Shown here: in pieces, positions 8,194-16,766 of the stretch
How positions within the stretch are numbered: the stretch's first letter is position 1
Layout of the letters: each line of letters begins with the position of its first letter
From: a virus
Virus record (IMG/VR): IMGVR_UViG_3300038441_000600
Location: 1 to 44,045 of that record
Strand: one strand, 5' to 3'
DNA: 44,045 bases
Translations under genes and position numbers: made by a program
Notes under the pieces: generated by a model
The model's input: only the letters and a program-made list of their open reading frames with translations
Databases searched by the model: none
What the model was told of the DNA's origin: nothing

Positions 8194-8589
8194 TTACTGC
8201 CGGAACCCGGTTGGCTTCGGCTTGGAGTCCATTCGGTCCACCTTGTCGGTGAGGTTGTCAATTTTCGTCGACTGGACCTCGACCTTAGTGGAGAGGCCGC
8301 TAATGTCGTTCCTTATTGCCTCGACCGCGTTAATGACGGTTTCGGAAATCTGGTCGACACGGCGGCTCAGCTGCGCGATAGCCCCCTCGTTGTTGAGTAC
8401 CCGAAAAGGGATGGCGGTAAGGGGCTCGATCTGCCCCTTCATCTCCGCCATCGCAATCTCAGTTCGAGCGGACCTGTCGTCAACATCGTCGATGTATTTA
8501 ATGATGCCGATGGCTGCCCCTACGACAGCCAGGATAGTCGGCACATTGATGTTGAACCAATTCACGTTGATCTGCCTGTTCTGGTTCAC
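8194..8589 (-). CDS. Small membrane protein with coiled coil (holin- or spanin-like)
   Basis: GTG at 8589 is preceded at 8 bases by GGAGG, which decides the start. The 131-residue product has one hydrophobic segment (TILAVVGAAIGIIKYI, about residues 15-32) followed by a long heptad-rich helix and a Pro/Lys tail. It lies directly after the endolysin and a two-TM protein. One membrane anchor plus an external coiled coil fits a lysis accessory (antiholin or i-spanin-like) or a class III-type holin. Confidence 0.6.
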   Translation of the reverse strand: MNQNRQINVNWFNINVPTILAVVGAAIGIIKYIDDVDDRSARTEIAMAEMKGQIEPLTAIPFRVLNNEGAIAQLSRRVDQISETVINAVEAIRNDISGLSTKVEVQSTKIDNLTDKVDRMDSKPKPTGFRQ

Positions 8590-8606
8590 GGTCGTCACCT
8601 CCCGTT

Positions 8607-8987
8607 TTACCTCCCCAAGGGTTTCCTTGTAGCCAAGCGCCCGTAAATAGCGAACAGGATCGGGACCATGACTGCGATCTGCCCCCAATAGTCTTCCATC
8701 GAGTTGGGGACATCGTCCGTGAGCATGACAACGATGTTGCCAGTCTGCACCATCAGCGCACCGAAACCGCCGATGAGGACCCGCGAACGATACCACGGCT
8801 CGTTATTGGTGGCGTTTTCAGTATATTCCTTGACCTCCTGGGTCACCACCTCCCGTACCTTAGGCGCGTCCCTGCGGGTGACCGGAATGTTCTTGTGGGC
8901 CACGAGGCGGTCTACGATACCGTCGATAACCTTGCCCGCTACTTTTCCGGCGATAAGACCGCCGATGAAGGGCTGCTGGTTGCTCAT
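8607..8987 (-). CDS. Putative holin, two membrane segments
   Basis: The start MSNQQPFIGG at 8987 forms ATGA with the endolysin stop. The 126-residue product has two hydrophobic segments near the C-terminus (VLIGGFGALMVQTGNIVVML and IAVMVPILFAIYGRLA) and a charged N-terminal half. Position immediately downstream of the endolysin makes a holin role likely. The sequence does not belong to a holin family I can name. Confidence 0.65.
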   Translation of the reverse strand: MSNQQPFIGGLIAGKVAGKVIDGIVDRLVAHKNIPVTRRDAPKVREVVTQEVKEYTENATNNEPWYRSRVLIGGFGALMVQTGNIVVMLTDDVPNSMEDYWGQIAVMVPILFAIYGRLATRKPLGR

Positions 8988-9733
8988 CGTGCTCTCCTGA
9001 AAACGAGGCTGAGAAGCCATCTGAGGAAGCTGGGCTCAGGCTCAAGGTTGTTGGATTCCGATGGCACCTTCACGATGATGGGGCCGTTGCCCTTGCCGCC
9101 GCGCTTGTAGCCGGCAACTTCGAGGGCGCGCTTGAAAACGAGGGCATGTCCGGCGATCTTGGCAGCCTTGTCGGTGCCGTTCACCACTCCACGCGAATTG
9201 ATGAACTCGCGGAGGTCTTCCTCGTCGCTCTCGTCAATACCGTCGACGTAATCCCGGAGCTCCTTGCCGGTCCACCAGCCCTCGCGATTACCCAGAAACA
9301 GCGACATGGCGCTGATGAACGGGTCTCCCCGCTTTTCAGGGTTTTTTTCGAGGTCGATGCCGAGATGAAAAAGCTCGTTAAGGCGCTTGGTGGCTTTGAT
9401 AGCATTGGCGCGACCAGTATTCTGAACGTCGCCTTCGCCCCGGAAACGGTATCCGTCGCCCTTCTGGGTATTCCCGAGGATTTTGCCGATCCGAGTGCCG
9501 GGCTCATACTTGTTGAAGTACTCGCGCGAACCCCTTTCGGTGATCGGCTGCATCGTGTAAGCAGTCTCGTGGTAGGACGTAGCCAGATCGTAAGCCAACT
9601 CATCCACGAAACCGTCTGAGAAATACTCCTCCCAGACGTCGAGCAATCGCGTAAAGCCATTGACCTGACTTTGCGAGAGCGCTCCAGCGAAAAGGGGGCC
9701 GCGAATTGCCGAGTAAAACTTAGCGCGATCCAT
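8984..9733 (-). CDS. Endolysin, glycoside hydrolase family 19 type
   Basis: The 249-residue protein has the GH19/chitinase-like lysozyme pattern: SYHETAYTMQPITE (the Glu after His is the usual catalytic acid), a TERGSREYFNKYEPGT segment, then GDGYRFRGEGDVQNTGR, which corresponds to the G(R)GxxQxTGR substrate-loop motif. The C-terminal tail (FLRWLLSLVFRRAR) is hydrophobic and basic and may help membrane contact. It would cut peptidoglycan at lysis. Two small membrane protein genes follow directly and form the lysis cassette. Confidence 0.85.
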   Translation of the reverse strand: MDRAKFYSAIRGPLFAGALSQSQVNGFTRLLDVWEEYFSDGFVDELAYDLATSYHETAYTMQPITERGSREYFNKYEPGTRIGKILGNTQKGDGYRFRGEGDVQNTGRANAIKATKRLNELFHLGIDLEKNPEKRGDPFISAMSLFLGNREGWWTGKELRDYVDGIDESDEEDLREFINSRGVVNGTDKAAKIAGHALVFKRALEVAGYKRGGKGNGPIIVKVPSESNNLEPEPSFLRWLLSLVFRRAR

Positions 9734-9750
9734 TGCGGCCTCCTTGGTTG

Positions 9751-10056
9751 TTAGGCAGACACGGACACGAACAGGTTGGTGTCGCGGGTAACGCCCTCGT
9801 TGGTTTCACGGACAGTGAAGTTGTGCGTGCCAGCCGCCGAAGGGGTCGGACCAACTAGCAAGCTGTTTCCGGACAGCTTAACCCTATCCCCAGCGTCATC
9901 GGTCAGTGAAAGGGTGGACCCCACAGAAACGCCGATGAAATCACCGATTGGGGTGTCCTCCGCGCTGTTCTCGGAGAACTCGTTGTTGTCCAGCGTAAGG
10001 GCGACAAGATCAGCGCCATCGTACACCGACATGTAGACAGGAGCGTATTTAGCCAC
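9751..10056 (-). CDS. Ig-like capsid decoration or spike protein
   Basis: This 101-residue product is almost entirely beta: short strands with SVGSTLSLTDDAGD and a C-terminal AAGTHNFTVRETNEG, which is typical of bacterial Ig-like/cadherin-like folds. It follows the major capsid gene, separated by a hairpin. This position is typical of proteins that decorate the capsid surface. Confidence 0.6.
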   Translation of the reverse strand: MAKYAPVYMSVYDGADLVALTLDNNEFSENSAEDTPIGDFIGVSVGSTLSLTDDAGDRVKLSGNSLLVGPTPSAAGTHNFTVRETNEGVTRDTNLFVSVSA

Positions 10057-10077
10057 TTTGCTCTCCTACGGGTTGAG

Positions 10078-10101
10078 CCCCCGCGCCGAAAAGCGCGGGG
10101 G
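10078..10101 (-). terminator. GC-rich hairpin after the capsid gene
   Basis: A perfect 9-bp stem (CCCCCGCGC with GCGCGGGGG, loop of 6) lies between the capsid gene and the Ig-like gene. No T tract follows on either strand, so it may be an mRNA 3'-end stabiliser, a partial terminator or an expression-level setter. Confidence 0.55.
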
Positions 10102-10118
10102 CGGGTGCCTTGGGAGGC

Positions 10119-11117
10119 TTAGCTGCCGATGACGTCGCCCTGCTTCACACCGTTGAACAGGATGTGAGCGAGGGGGTTGCGCATCTCGATGCCCCACTCG
10201 GTGAGGATCATGCGGGTTTCGGCGTCACCGATCTTCGCCAGAGGAATCTGACGGAAGTTACGGAAGAAGCCAACCGCGATGAACGCCGGGTCGAGCAGGA
10301 GCGAGGTGTCGGTCGGAATCCAGCGCGACGGCATCACCTTGATGCGGCCGAAATCGGTCGCGATGACGTCGACGGTGGCGACAACCTCGGTGCGCCCGAC
10401 GATGACCTGCGTCGTGTTGCGACCCTGGAAGGTCGAAACCGTGCGCTTGATCGACGGGGGGACAACCATGATCGAAGGCGAGGCGCCGTTGTTGTAGGCT
10501 GCCTGCATTGCGTCACCGACCATGACTTCGGTCAGCGGAACCTGATTGGCTCCGGCGACAGCAGCGAAAGCGTCGGTAGCAACTGCCGGAAGGCCGGTCT
10601 TGTAGCCGACGACAGCAGCGCCTGCAACGGCGGCGCGGTCGACAGCCCTGGCGATCCAGTGGCAGATAGCTTCGGTCTTGCGGGCAGTCGGGGTGGTGTC
10701 GTCGCCGTTGACGCGAGCCTGACGACCCGACAGAATCTTCTCCATGTCCGACTTGAGGACCTTGGACTGGAGAGCCATCTGGTGAGCCATTTCCGAGCCC
10801 TTGCCGGCAGCGTCCGAGCTCTCCTGCGAACCGGAAACGGTCGCATCGCGCTTGGAAATCTGCGTGACGTTGGACAGACGGACGGTCGGGGTCGAAGCCG
10901 AGCGAGCGAGCTCGAAACCTTCAACCTGCGCGTTGTTCTCGTCGACGTCCGGCAGGTGTTCGGTCTGCCAGTCGAACTGACGGTTCTTGACGTTGCGGCG
11001 GCGCGACATGGACATGATCGGCGTGTCGAACGGATCGATGTTGTAGATCGCGTTCGACAGGTCTTCGCGGTTGGCCTGCGCCTGATAGGTGGTGAAAGCG
11101 TTTGTGACTTTTGCCAC
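10119..11117 (-). CDS. Major capsid protein (HK97-fold, DUF5309-like)
   Basis: The 332-residue product follows the scaffold gene and has the character of the SU10-like/DUF5309 major capsid family: an N-terminal arm (NAFTTYQAQANREDLSNAIY), the segment DPFDTPIMSM, and WQTEHLP followed by Val/Thr-rich strands. A late conserved part reads MILTEWGIEMRNP. Length and neighbours (portal, scaffold, decoration protein) agree with this role. Confidence 0.85.
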   Translation of the reverse strand: MAKVTNAFTTYQAQANREDLSNAIYNIDPFDTPIMSMSRRRNVKNRQFDWQTEHLPDVDENNAQVEGFELARSASTPTVRLSNVTQISKRDATVSGSQESSDAAGKGSEMAHQMALQSKVLKSDMEKILSGRQARVNGDDTTPTARKTEAICHWIARAVDRAAVAGAAVVGYKTGLPAVATDAFAAVAGANQVPLTEVMVGDAMQAAYNNGASPSIMVVPPSIKRTVSTFQGRNTTQVIVGRTEVVATVDVIATDFGRIKVMPSRWIPTDTSLLLDPAFIAVGFFRNFRQIPLAKIGDAETRMILTEWGIEMRNPLAHILFNGVKQGDVIGS

Positions 11118-11126
11118 GGGAAGCTC

Positions 11127-12266
11127 CTACTGGTTGATTATCTGGGCAAAGACGCTTGCGGCGTCCTCAACTGAGCCAGTCTTGCTCAGCTTCTTCTGTG
11201 CCCCGACAATCCCTTTGTGAGCCGTGCGCTTCGCAGCGCGTCCCGCTCCGGGGGTCATCGGCGAGCCACCAGCCTTCTTGACTGGCTTCGGCCTTGATGC
11301 CATAATGCGGTCATATTTCGAGGCTTTCAACAGCACCACAAGCATGCGGTGATCGAGGACCTCACTGACCTCTTTCTCGGAAAACCCAACAGAAAGCGCC
11401 GTGCGACGCATGCTCTTGGTATCCTTGATCATGTCCGCCTTGTCACGCCACTTGGCGTAATTGGCGAACTTGGGGAATTCGGCCTTGGCGAAAGCAACGA
11501 GCTCCGCCGCGTCGTCTTCCTGTGCCTTCCGGATAGCCTCTTCCCGCTTCTTGCGGATATCGGCCACCTTAGCCTTGTAGCTGTCGTACTGCTTCTGCAG
11601 CGAACGAGCCTCGGCTGGGTTTGCCTCGAACATCTTGTCCCAGTCGGGCTCCGTCGGCATGATGCTCGACAGAATTTCTTCAGCCTCCTCAAGGGAAGCA
11701 AAAACCTTGTTGCGGTCCGCGATGATCTTCTCAGCCGCCGCTTGAACCGTCTTGCCGGCCTCGGAAACCTCGTTCATCCGCTTGTGGAACGTCTGAACGC
11801 GGATATACCCATTCAGCGCCTCGCGGACAGGAACTTCTTTTTCCTCGCCGTCGATCATCACCTTGACGGGGGTGTCAAGGAACTCCTTGTCTTCTTCTTC
11901 GTCGTCGGCGTCCTCGTCGGCGTCCTCGTCGGCGTCCTCGTCGTCATCGGCGTTCTCGTCGACGTCGTCGCCCTCTTCCTCGGGGTCGCCGTTGTAGAAG
12001 TTCTCGTCGCCATTTTCGAGGGCAGCGATCTCTTCGTCGGTCAGCCCCTCATTGTCGGCCTTCTTGGCGGGGCGCTTCTTAAATTCGCGGTGAACCTGAT
12101 TGTCGCCGCCAGCGGCTTCCTCCTCATTTTCGAGGACGCCCATGTTGTCGAAGACCGGCTCCGGACGCGCCTTCACCTCGGAGCCGCCCGATGGAACGCT
12201 CTTGGGGGCTGTGTTGCCGATTGCCAGATCGAAGGCAGCTGCGGCTTGTTCAATACCGTCGGACAT
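11127..12266 (-). CDS. Capsid scaffold protein
   Basis: This 379-residue, strongly acidic, helical protein lies between portal and capsid. Around residues 80-128 it carries a run of Asp/Glu repeats (EDADEDADEDADD). A long charged helix follows and the end is basic (KKAGG, AKRTAHKG), as in scaffolds whose C-terminus binds the capsid protein. No protease motif is visible. It has its own promoter upstream (12284-12312). Confidence 0.75.
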   Translation of the reverse strand: MSDGIEQAAAAFDLAIGNTAPKSVPSGGSEVKARPEPVFDNMGVLENEEEAAGGDNQVHREFKKRPAKKADNEGLTDEEIAALENGDENFYNGDPEEEGDDVDENADDDEDADEDADEDADDEEEDKEFLDTPVKVMIDGEEKEVPVREALNGYIRVQTFHKRMNEVSEAGKTVQAAAEKIIADRNKVFASLEEAEEILSSIMPTEPDWDKMFEANPAEARSLQKQYDSYKAKVADIRKKREEAIRKAQEDDAAELVAFAKAEFPKFANYAKWRDKADMIKDTKSMRRTALSVGFSEKEVSEVLDHRMLVVLLKASKYDRIMASRPKPVKKAGGSPMTPGAGRAAKRTAHKGIVGAQKKLSKTGSVEDAASVFAQIINQ

Positions 12267-12283
12267 TCTGAACTCCTATGTGC

Positions 12284-12312
12284 ACTGTAGCACGGTTAGT
12301 GTGGGAAGTCAA
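12284..12312 (-). promoter_or_regulatory. Leftward promoter for scaffold and capsid
   Basis: On the minus strand TTGACT (12312-12307), a 17-base spacer ending in TGC, and TACAGT (12289-12284). The predicted start is about 12277, 11 bases before the scaffold ATG, so the leader is very short. It would allow capsid genes to be expressed apart from terminase and portal. Confidence 0.7.
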
Positions 12313-12336
12313 GTATACTCGGAACGCTAGTGGGTT

Positions 12337-12594
12337 CTAACCCTTTTCCGCATCCTTTCTGGCCATTGCGCCATCGTTTTGAATGGCCTTAATACTGCCC
12401 TTGATCTTCTCCAACGCCGAAAGGATAGCGTGGGCTTGGATACCGGCTTCGGAGCCGGGCGTCGAACCCATCAGAGCGACGATCTGTTCTTTGACGATCG
12501 AGTTGACGATCCCGTTGAACATGGAAGCCTCGGCCAGCATCCTCCCGGCTTCCTCCCCGAGAGCGATGCGGTCGTTGATACTCATTTTCGACAT
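12337..12594 (-). CDS. Small protein between portal and scaffold, 85 aa
   Basis: The helical 85-residue product (MSKMSINDRIALGEEAGRML, then HAILSALEKIKGSIKAI) begins 3 bases after the portal stop and ends just before the scaffold promoter. Small helical proteins at this position occur in related podoviruses. No function is known. Confidence 0.6.
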   Translation of the reverse strand: MSKMSINDRIALGEEAGRMLAEASMFNGIVNSIVKEQIVALMGSTPGSEAGIQAHAILSALEKIKGSIKAIQNDGAMARKDAEKG

Positions 12595-12596
12595 GG

Positions 12597-14687
12597 TCAG
12601 ACGCCTTCGTCTTGCTGGTTAGCTGAAAGGATGCCCTCGGGCACCTGCGGATTGGCGGCCTTCTCGCCGAAGATTTTGGCGAGCTCCAGCATGGCGTTGA
12701 CGTTGAGCTTGTCGCGCTCGAAGTCCGCATCGTTCTTGGCAACGGCGGTGTCCAGCTGGAGGCGGGCGTTGTCGTTTTCCTGCTTGCCGGTGGCGACGAG
12801 AACGTCCTTCTTGACTTTTTCGAGCTCCGCCTGAGCCAGAACAGTAGCCGGATCGGGTTCTTTGGGAGCCTCGGTGATCGCCTTCATGATCTCCGGCGTA
12901 AGCGAACCGAAATAACGGCCAAAGTTTTTGATGTTGGCGAGTGCCAGCTGATCCTGCTTGGTGTTCAGGTACATCTGAGGCGTCACAATGGGATTCGCGA
13001 TGCCAAACTTCTCGATGATCATCAGCTGGGCGTTTTCGATACTGCCAAGGGCCTGCAGGCGAATAACGTCGGAGCCCTTACCGAGGGTCGGGTTGATCTC
13101 TACCCTCATCGTCGGGTCAAACTTCGAAGGGTTGATGGTGACGTACTTGCCCCGGATGGGGATCGTGCGCTCCGGGGAAGGGTTGTTGACGATTTCGCGC
13201 GCCAGACCCTGCAGCATCGGCTTGAGACCGGTTTCAGCGAGGATGCGAGCAATCAGTTCGATGCGCTCCTGAGCCCCCGAAATGATAGCGTCGATGCCGG
13301 TTAGAGCCGTCGACTGCATCGCCTTCGGGTCGAGGCCCTTGGAGGCTTCCGTGATACCGGTGCGGCTTGCGCGGACCTTGTCCAGATAGTCGATGCTCAC
13401 CTGGACTTCTGCGCCCGCGTACGGGGTCTTCGAGAACGCCACAGCGGCGTTGGGGTCGCCCCTCGTGCGGATGACTGCACCCACTTCGTCGGACAGAACG
13501 TCATCGATGTTGGTGACGAGTTCATTGACGACAGTACGCGGGTTCATGCTTTCAGCCAGATTGTCCAGCTGGCCGCGCATCATGTTTGTCTTGAACTTCT
13601 GAATGTCCTTCGTAATGTCAGCGAGGCAATCACCGATAGCCGTATGTGGGCGGGGGTCGGAACCCCACAGGGCGAAATTGACGTGTGAAACGATCCTGTC
13701 GTGAATGATGGTGTAGTTGCTGCCCATCGTGCAGATGTAGTGAAGTTCGTCGATACCGTCGCCGTCGCCGTCGATGCGGATGAAGAATTCGCCGTATTGA
13801 ACACCCTCGATGACGCGCTCGTCAACCAGTCCGGGATTGCGCAGGAATCGCTCGTCGGAGTAGTAAAGCTGCTGCGTCATATTGGCGCGAATGTCATCCG
13901 GGTCGACGCCCTTCTGGATGAGAAACGACACCGGGACAAGCCTCTCGTGGCCGACGAGACCCGCCGACTTCACCGATTTAGCGTCGCGCGAGATGCGGAA
14001 TTCATCCGGGGGAACTGCGTCCGCCTTCGTAACAGGCTTAGTAACGACGCTGCGGATCGTAACCAGATCGATTACATCTTCGCTGGTCTGCTCAAGTTCG
14101 GTGACCTCACCATCTTCGCCCATCTCGTAGATGAGGGACTGGTATTGCTCCGGCGAAAGGTTCTGGTAGGTGTTTTCCTCGATTTCCGTGTCGGTGTCGG
14201 TCCACCATTTGGTGATGCCGCCCTTGACGGTCAGCGCGTCCTTGAACACCGAGTGGAGCATCAAGAACCCCTCGTTGTCGTTGTAGAACACGTAGTTGAG
14301 ATAGTCGTAAAGCTGGTCGGCCATCTCCTGATCGGCTTCCCGGCGCGGCACAAAATTGGCGATTTTTTCGCTGCCCGCCGTGAAGATGCGGATAAGCGAC
14401 GGGATCACCGCCAGAATGGTGTCGCGGACATCAGTGGAGATGAAGGACGACTTGTTGGTGCTGTCGAACTCTTCATCGGGGTCTGGACCGCCCAGAGCCG
14501 GAGCAATGCCGTTGTAGTACGCCTGATTTTCCTCGCGATAAGGCGCGAGATAGCTCTGCTCGAAGTCCACGGCGTCTTCGATGAGCGCGCGAACGCGGGA
14601 CTCGTAGCTTTCCGGATCGCCGGGCTCACCCGTGAGGATGACGTTGCCGGTCCCGCCGACGCCTGAGTTGGTGAAGATTGTTTCCAT
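12597..14687 (-). CDS. Portal protein
   Basis: This 696-residue protein fits the large portals of P22/SU10-like podoviruses. Residues 30-60 read ALIEDAVDFEQSYLAPYREE with AYYNG after it, followed by FISTDVRDTILAVIPSLIRI, a typical portal segment. The C-terminal 100 residues are helical and would form the barrel. It would form the dodecamer at the packaging vertex, where terminase docks and the connector binds. Its start shares one base with the terminase stop. Confidence 0.88.
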   Translation of the reverse strand: METIFTNSGVGGTGNVILTGEPGDPESYESRVRALIEDAVDFEQSYLAPYREENQAYYNGIAPALGGPDPDEEFDSTNKSSFISTDVRDTILAVIPSLIRIFTAGSEKIANFVPRREADQEMADQLYDYLNYVFYNDNEGFLMLHSVFKDALTVKGGITKWWTDTDTEIEENTYQNLSPEQYQSLIYEMGEDGEVTELEQTSEDVIDLVTIRSVVTKPVTKADAVPPDEFRISRDAKSVKSAGLVGHERLVPVSFLIQKGVDPDDIRANMTQQLYYSDERFLRNPGLVDERVIEGVQYGEFFIRIDGDGDGIDELHYICTMGSNYTIIHDRIVSHVNFALWGSDPRPHTAIGDCLADITKDIQKFKTNMMRGQLDNLAESMNPRTVVNELVTNIDDVLSDEVGAVIRTRGDPNAAVAFSKTPYAGAEVQVSIDYLDKVRASRTGITEASKGLDPKAMQSTALTGIDAIISGAQERIELIARILAETGLKPMLQGLAREIVNNPSPERTIPIRGKYVTINPSKFDPTMRVEINPTLGKGSDVIRLQALGSIENAQLMIIEKFGIANPIVTPQMYLNTKQDQLALANIKNFGRYFGSLTPEIMKAITEAPKEPDPATVLAQAELEKVKKDVLVATGKQENDNARLQLDTAVAKNDADFERDKLNVNAMLELAKIFGEKAANPQVPEGILSANQQDEGV

Positions 14688-16063
14688 TACCGGGCTCTCC
14701 TGATGTTCTTGCGAAGCGCCTTCGCAGAGCGAATTGAGACGACATTGTTGGAAGTCAAGTAGCCCATGACTTGCGAGATAGAGACCGAGCCATACCGGAA
14801 ACTATCGGAAGCATGCGAAGCCCAGTTGTGGACCGGCTTACCCGCCTTGGAGCGGTGATAGTTGCGAAGACCGGATCGGCCCTGCTCTGTCTTAACCTTG
14901 TCGAACCACACGAGCGGCAGCGTCGACCGAACAGCCTGAATGCCATCCTCCGGCGAAAGGGAGGGGGCGATGAAGATCGGTTCGCTCTCGGGCAGAAGAC
15001 CGACCATAACCTCGTAGCGGCTCTTACCGGTCCCAAGCTCCCTAGCTCTGATGTCGTGCGGCGGGACATGAGAGCCGAAGGTGTACTTCTGGCGGTGTCT
15101 GATGCGTTCCGGCACTTCGCCCTTGATCGGATCGACCCAAGTGCCTTTAACCATTTTCAGGGCATCTTCTAGGCCTTTTCCGGTGAATTCTTCGTAGTCG
15201 ATGGCGTGAAGCTCGCCGCCTGCCTTCTGGACAAACCAGATGGCCATGTAATCGTCGATACCCAAGTCCCACCAAGTGACGACGGGCTGCGTTGGATCGT
15301 ACGGAACCCCCGTGATCCTGCCCGCCGCCTCGGCTTGGTTCATGAGGTCCGCGTAATATGCGCCCTCGACCGGAGCGTCGAAGCTGCAGAGCATTTCGCG
15401 GGCGTACTCTTCCGCCGTCATATCCTTCGTCATTTCGACGACTTCGTCTGGATGCAGCGCATCGGTTTCGGTCACCGGGATAACGAAGAAGTCCCAGGAG
15501 GGATCGAGGAAGTTCTTTTTCTTAAGCTCGTGGAAGTGATCGTCGCCGTTGGACGTGCCGCTTATGATCGCCCAACCGCGATAATCAGCCAGACAAGGAC
15601 GAACGACAGTGGAAAATACGGACGGATTGAGGAGAGGAAACTCATCCAGCATAATTCCGTCAAAATAGAGACCGCGCATACGCTCGTAAGCGGCTGCGCC
15701 TCCGTAAAGACTGATGGTGGCACCATTGGGTAGAGTGCAAGTGAGATCGCTTTCAGAGTACTTGACATCTGGCAGGACACTCGTATAATGCTTAAGATAT
15801 CCCCAGATAAGGTCTTTCGTCTGGGCGAAGGAGGGGCCAACATAGGCGTAGCGGGGATGCGGGAATTTGCGCTTGTTTTGAAGCGCCGACTTAATCATCT
15901 CGTTGATGGCGGCGACTGACTTGCCAGCGCGGCGATGCGCTACAACGAACTTCCAACGCTTTTCGGAGGCGTGCAGAGGCTTAAAATGCTCACGCGGGGT
16001 ATACGGAATAATGATCCGCGTTGCCAGCGCCTCTGGCTTCGGCGCTTCCGCGTAATTGTTCAT
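14687..16063 (-). CDS. terL: Terminase large subunit
   Basis: The 458-residue packaging motor has an N-terminal ATPase with the Walker A-like motif AHRRAGKS (about residues 42-49) and Walker B GIMLDEFP (about 135-142). The C-terminal nuclease domain includes VTWWDLGIDDYMAIWF, with the first metal-binding Asp, and a late HNWASHASDSFRYG motif. It pumps DNA through the portal and cuts it. A near-perfect promoter on the opposite strand lies within the gene at 15762-15789. Confidence 0.92.
   Translation of the reverse strand: MNNYAEAPKPEALATRIIIPYTPREHFKPLHASEKRWKFVVAHRRAGKSVAAINEMIKSALQNKRKFPHPRYAYVGPSFAQTKDLIWGYLKHYTSVLPDVKYSESDLTCTLPNGATISLYGGAAAYERMRGLYFDGIMLDEFPLLNPSVFSTVVRPCLADYRGWAIISGTSNGDDHFHELKKKNFLDPSWDFFVIPVTETDALHPDEVVEMTKDMTAEEYAREMLCSFDAPVEGAYYADLMNQAEAAGRITGVPYDPTQPVVTWWDLGIDDYMAIWFVQKAGGELHAIDYEEFTGKGLEDALKMVKGTWVDPIKGEVPERIRHRQKYTFGSHVPPHDIRARELGTGKSRYEVMVGLLPESEPIFIAPSLSPEDGIQAVRSTLPLVWFDKVKTEQGRSGLRNYHRSKAGKPVHNWASHASDSFRYGSVSISQVMGYLTSNNVVSIRSAKALRKNIRRAR
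15762..15789 (+). promoter_or_regulatory. Consensus promoter antisense to terL
   Basis: On the plus strand TTGACA (15762-15767) and TATAAT (15784-15789) are both exact consensus hexamers, with a 16-base spacer. It points rightward, against the packaging operon. No convincing plus-strand gene follows. Confidence 0.5.
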
Positions 16064-16242
16064 GCCGGGTCTTTCTCTTGGAGATGAAAAGTCATCGTGG
16101 AGAATACCCGGTCAGGCACGAACATGACGACACCAGTATCGAACGTTACCTTCCACTTATCTTTGACCCCAGATGTCTTGGGGGATAGGAATGCCAGGGC
16201 AAGCCCTAGGTCTGCAGTGTCGATTTCAGATTTGTCACTCAT
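16060..16242 (-). CDS. Small protein between terminase subunits, 60 aa
   Basis: The 60-residue frame overlaps the large terminase (4 bases) and the small terminase (8 bases), which supports translation. It reads MSDKSEIDTADLGLALAFL with a beta-rich C-terminus (KWKVTFDTGVVMFVPDRVF). Not recognised. Confidence 0.55.
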   Translation of the reverse strand: MSDKSEIDTADLGLALAFLSPKTSGVKDKWKVTFDTGVVMFVPDRVFSTMTFHLQEKDPA

Positions 16243-16699
16243 GCTCGATTACCTTCGCGTCACTCTCTTCCGGCTGGAAGGAGGTCCCATCGGCCCAAGA
16301 GATGTTAATGGTGCCCTTCGGGGCATTAATGGTGACACCACCCTTCGCGGCTCCATACCCCCGATCGCCGCCAAGATTGGTCATGATGAACCGAGCCATG
16401 GTGTCTTGCCGACCCTTGTCCTCGTCATCCATCAGCGCATCGTAGGCGATATCCTCTGAGATATCCAGAAGCTGCTGTTGCGCCTCTTTGACCTCCGCCG
16501 AAAGGAAGGGGGAAGTCTTGATGAATGCGCGGAGCCGGGAAGAGGGCACCTTGAGCATTTCAGCCGCTTTGGTGACATTGCCGCGCTGCTTCCACAAGGC
16601 GGTGCGACATTCTTCGACGTCCAGAGGCAGCGAAGCAGGCCTCTCGTCGTAGGGCATTGTGGGCAAGGGGATCAGGTCTTGAGGTAGCATTGTGTCCAC
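16235..16699 (-). CDS. terS: Small terminase subunit-like DNA-binding protein
   Basis: The 154-residue product has a Fis/homeodomain-like helix-turn-helix (about residues 30-60: TALWKQRGNVTKAAEMLKVP, then SRLRAFI), a helical middle and a C-terminal Gly/Thr-rich part. It lies directly upstream of the large terminase, as small terminases do, and would choose the DNA to be packaged. A second Met at 16690 is an alternative start. Its promoter (16721-16749) sits in an inverted repeat. Confidence 0.7.
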   Translation of the reverse strand: MDTMLPQDLIPLPTMPYDERPASLPLDVEECRTALWKQRGNVTKAAEMLKVPSSRLRAFIKTSPFLSAEVKEAQQQLLDISEDIAYDALMDDEDKGRQDTMARFIMTNLGGDRGYGAAKGGVTINAPKGTINISWADGTSFQPEESDAKVIEHE

Positions 16700-16707
16700 A
16701 TACAGAA

Positions 16708-16749
16708 GCGCCGCTGCAGTATATTACCACAGCGGCGCGGTGCCGTCAA
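16708..16749 (-). promoter_or_regulatory. Leftward terminase promoter with inverted repeat around the -10
   Basis: On the minus strand TTGACG (16749-16744), a 17-base spacer ending in TGG, and TAATAT (16726-16721). A perfect 9-bp inverted repeat, GCGCCGCTG (16708-16716) with CAGCGGCGC (16730-16738), flanks the -10. It could be an operator for a dimeric repressor or a hairpin at the RNA 5' end. Confidence 0.65.
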
Positions 16750-16766
16750 GAGTGCCTGGAACCCGG

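Noticed and set aside
14740-14765. TTGACT on the minus strand before the end of terL as a promoter for the portal gene
   Set aside because: No -10-like sequence follows at the right distance.
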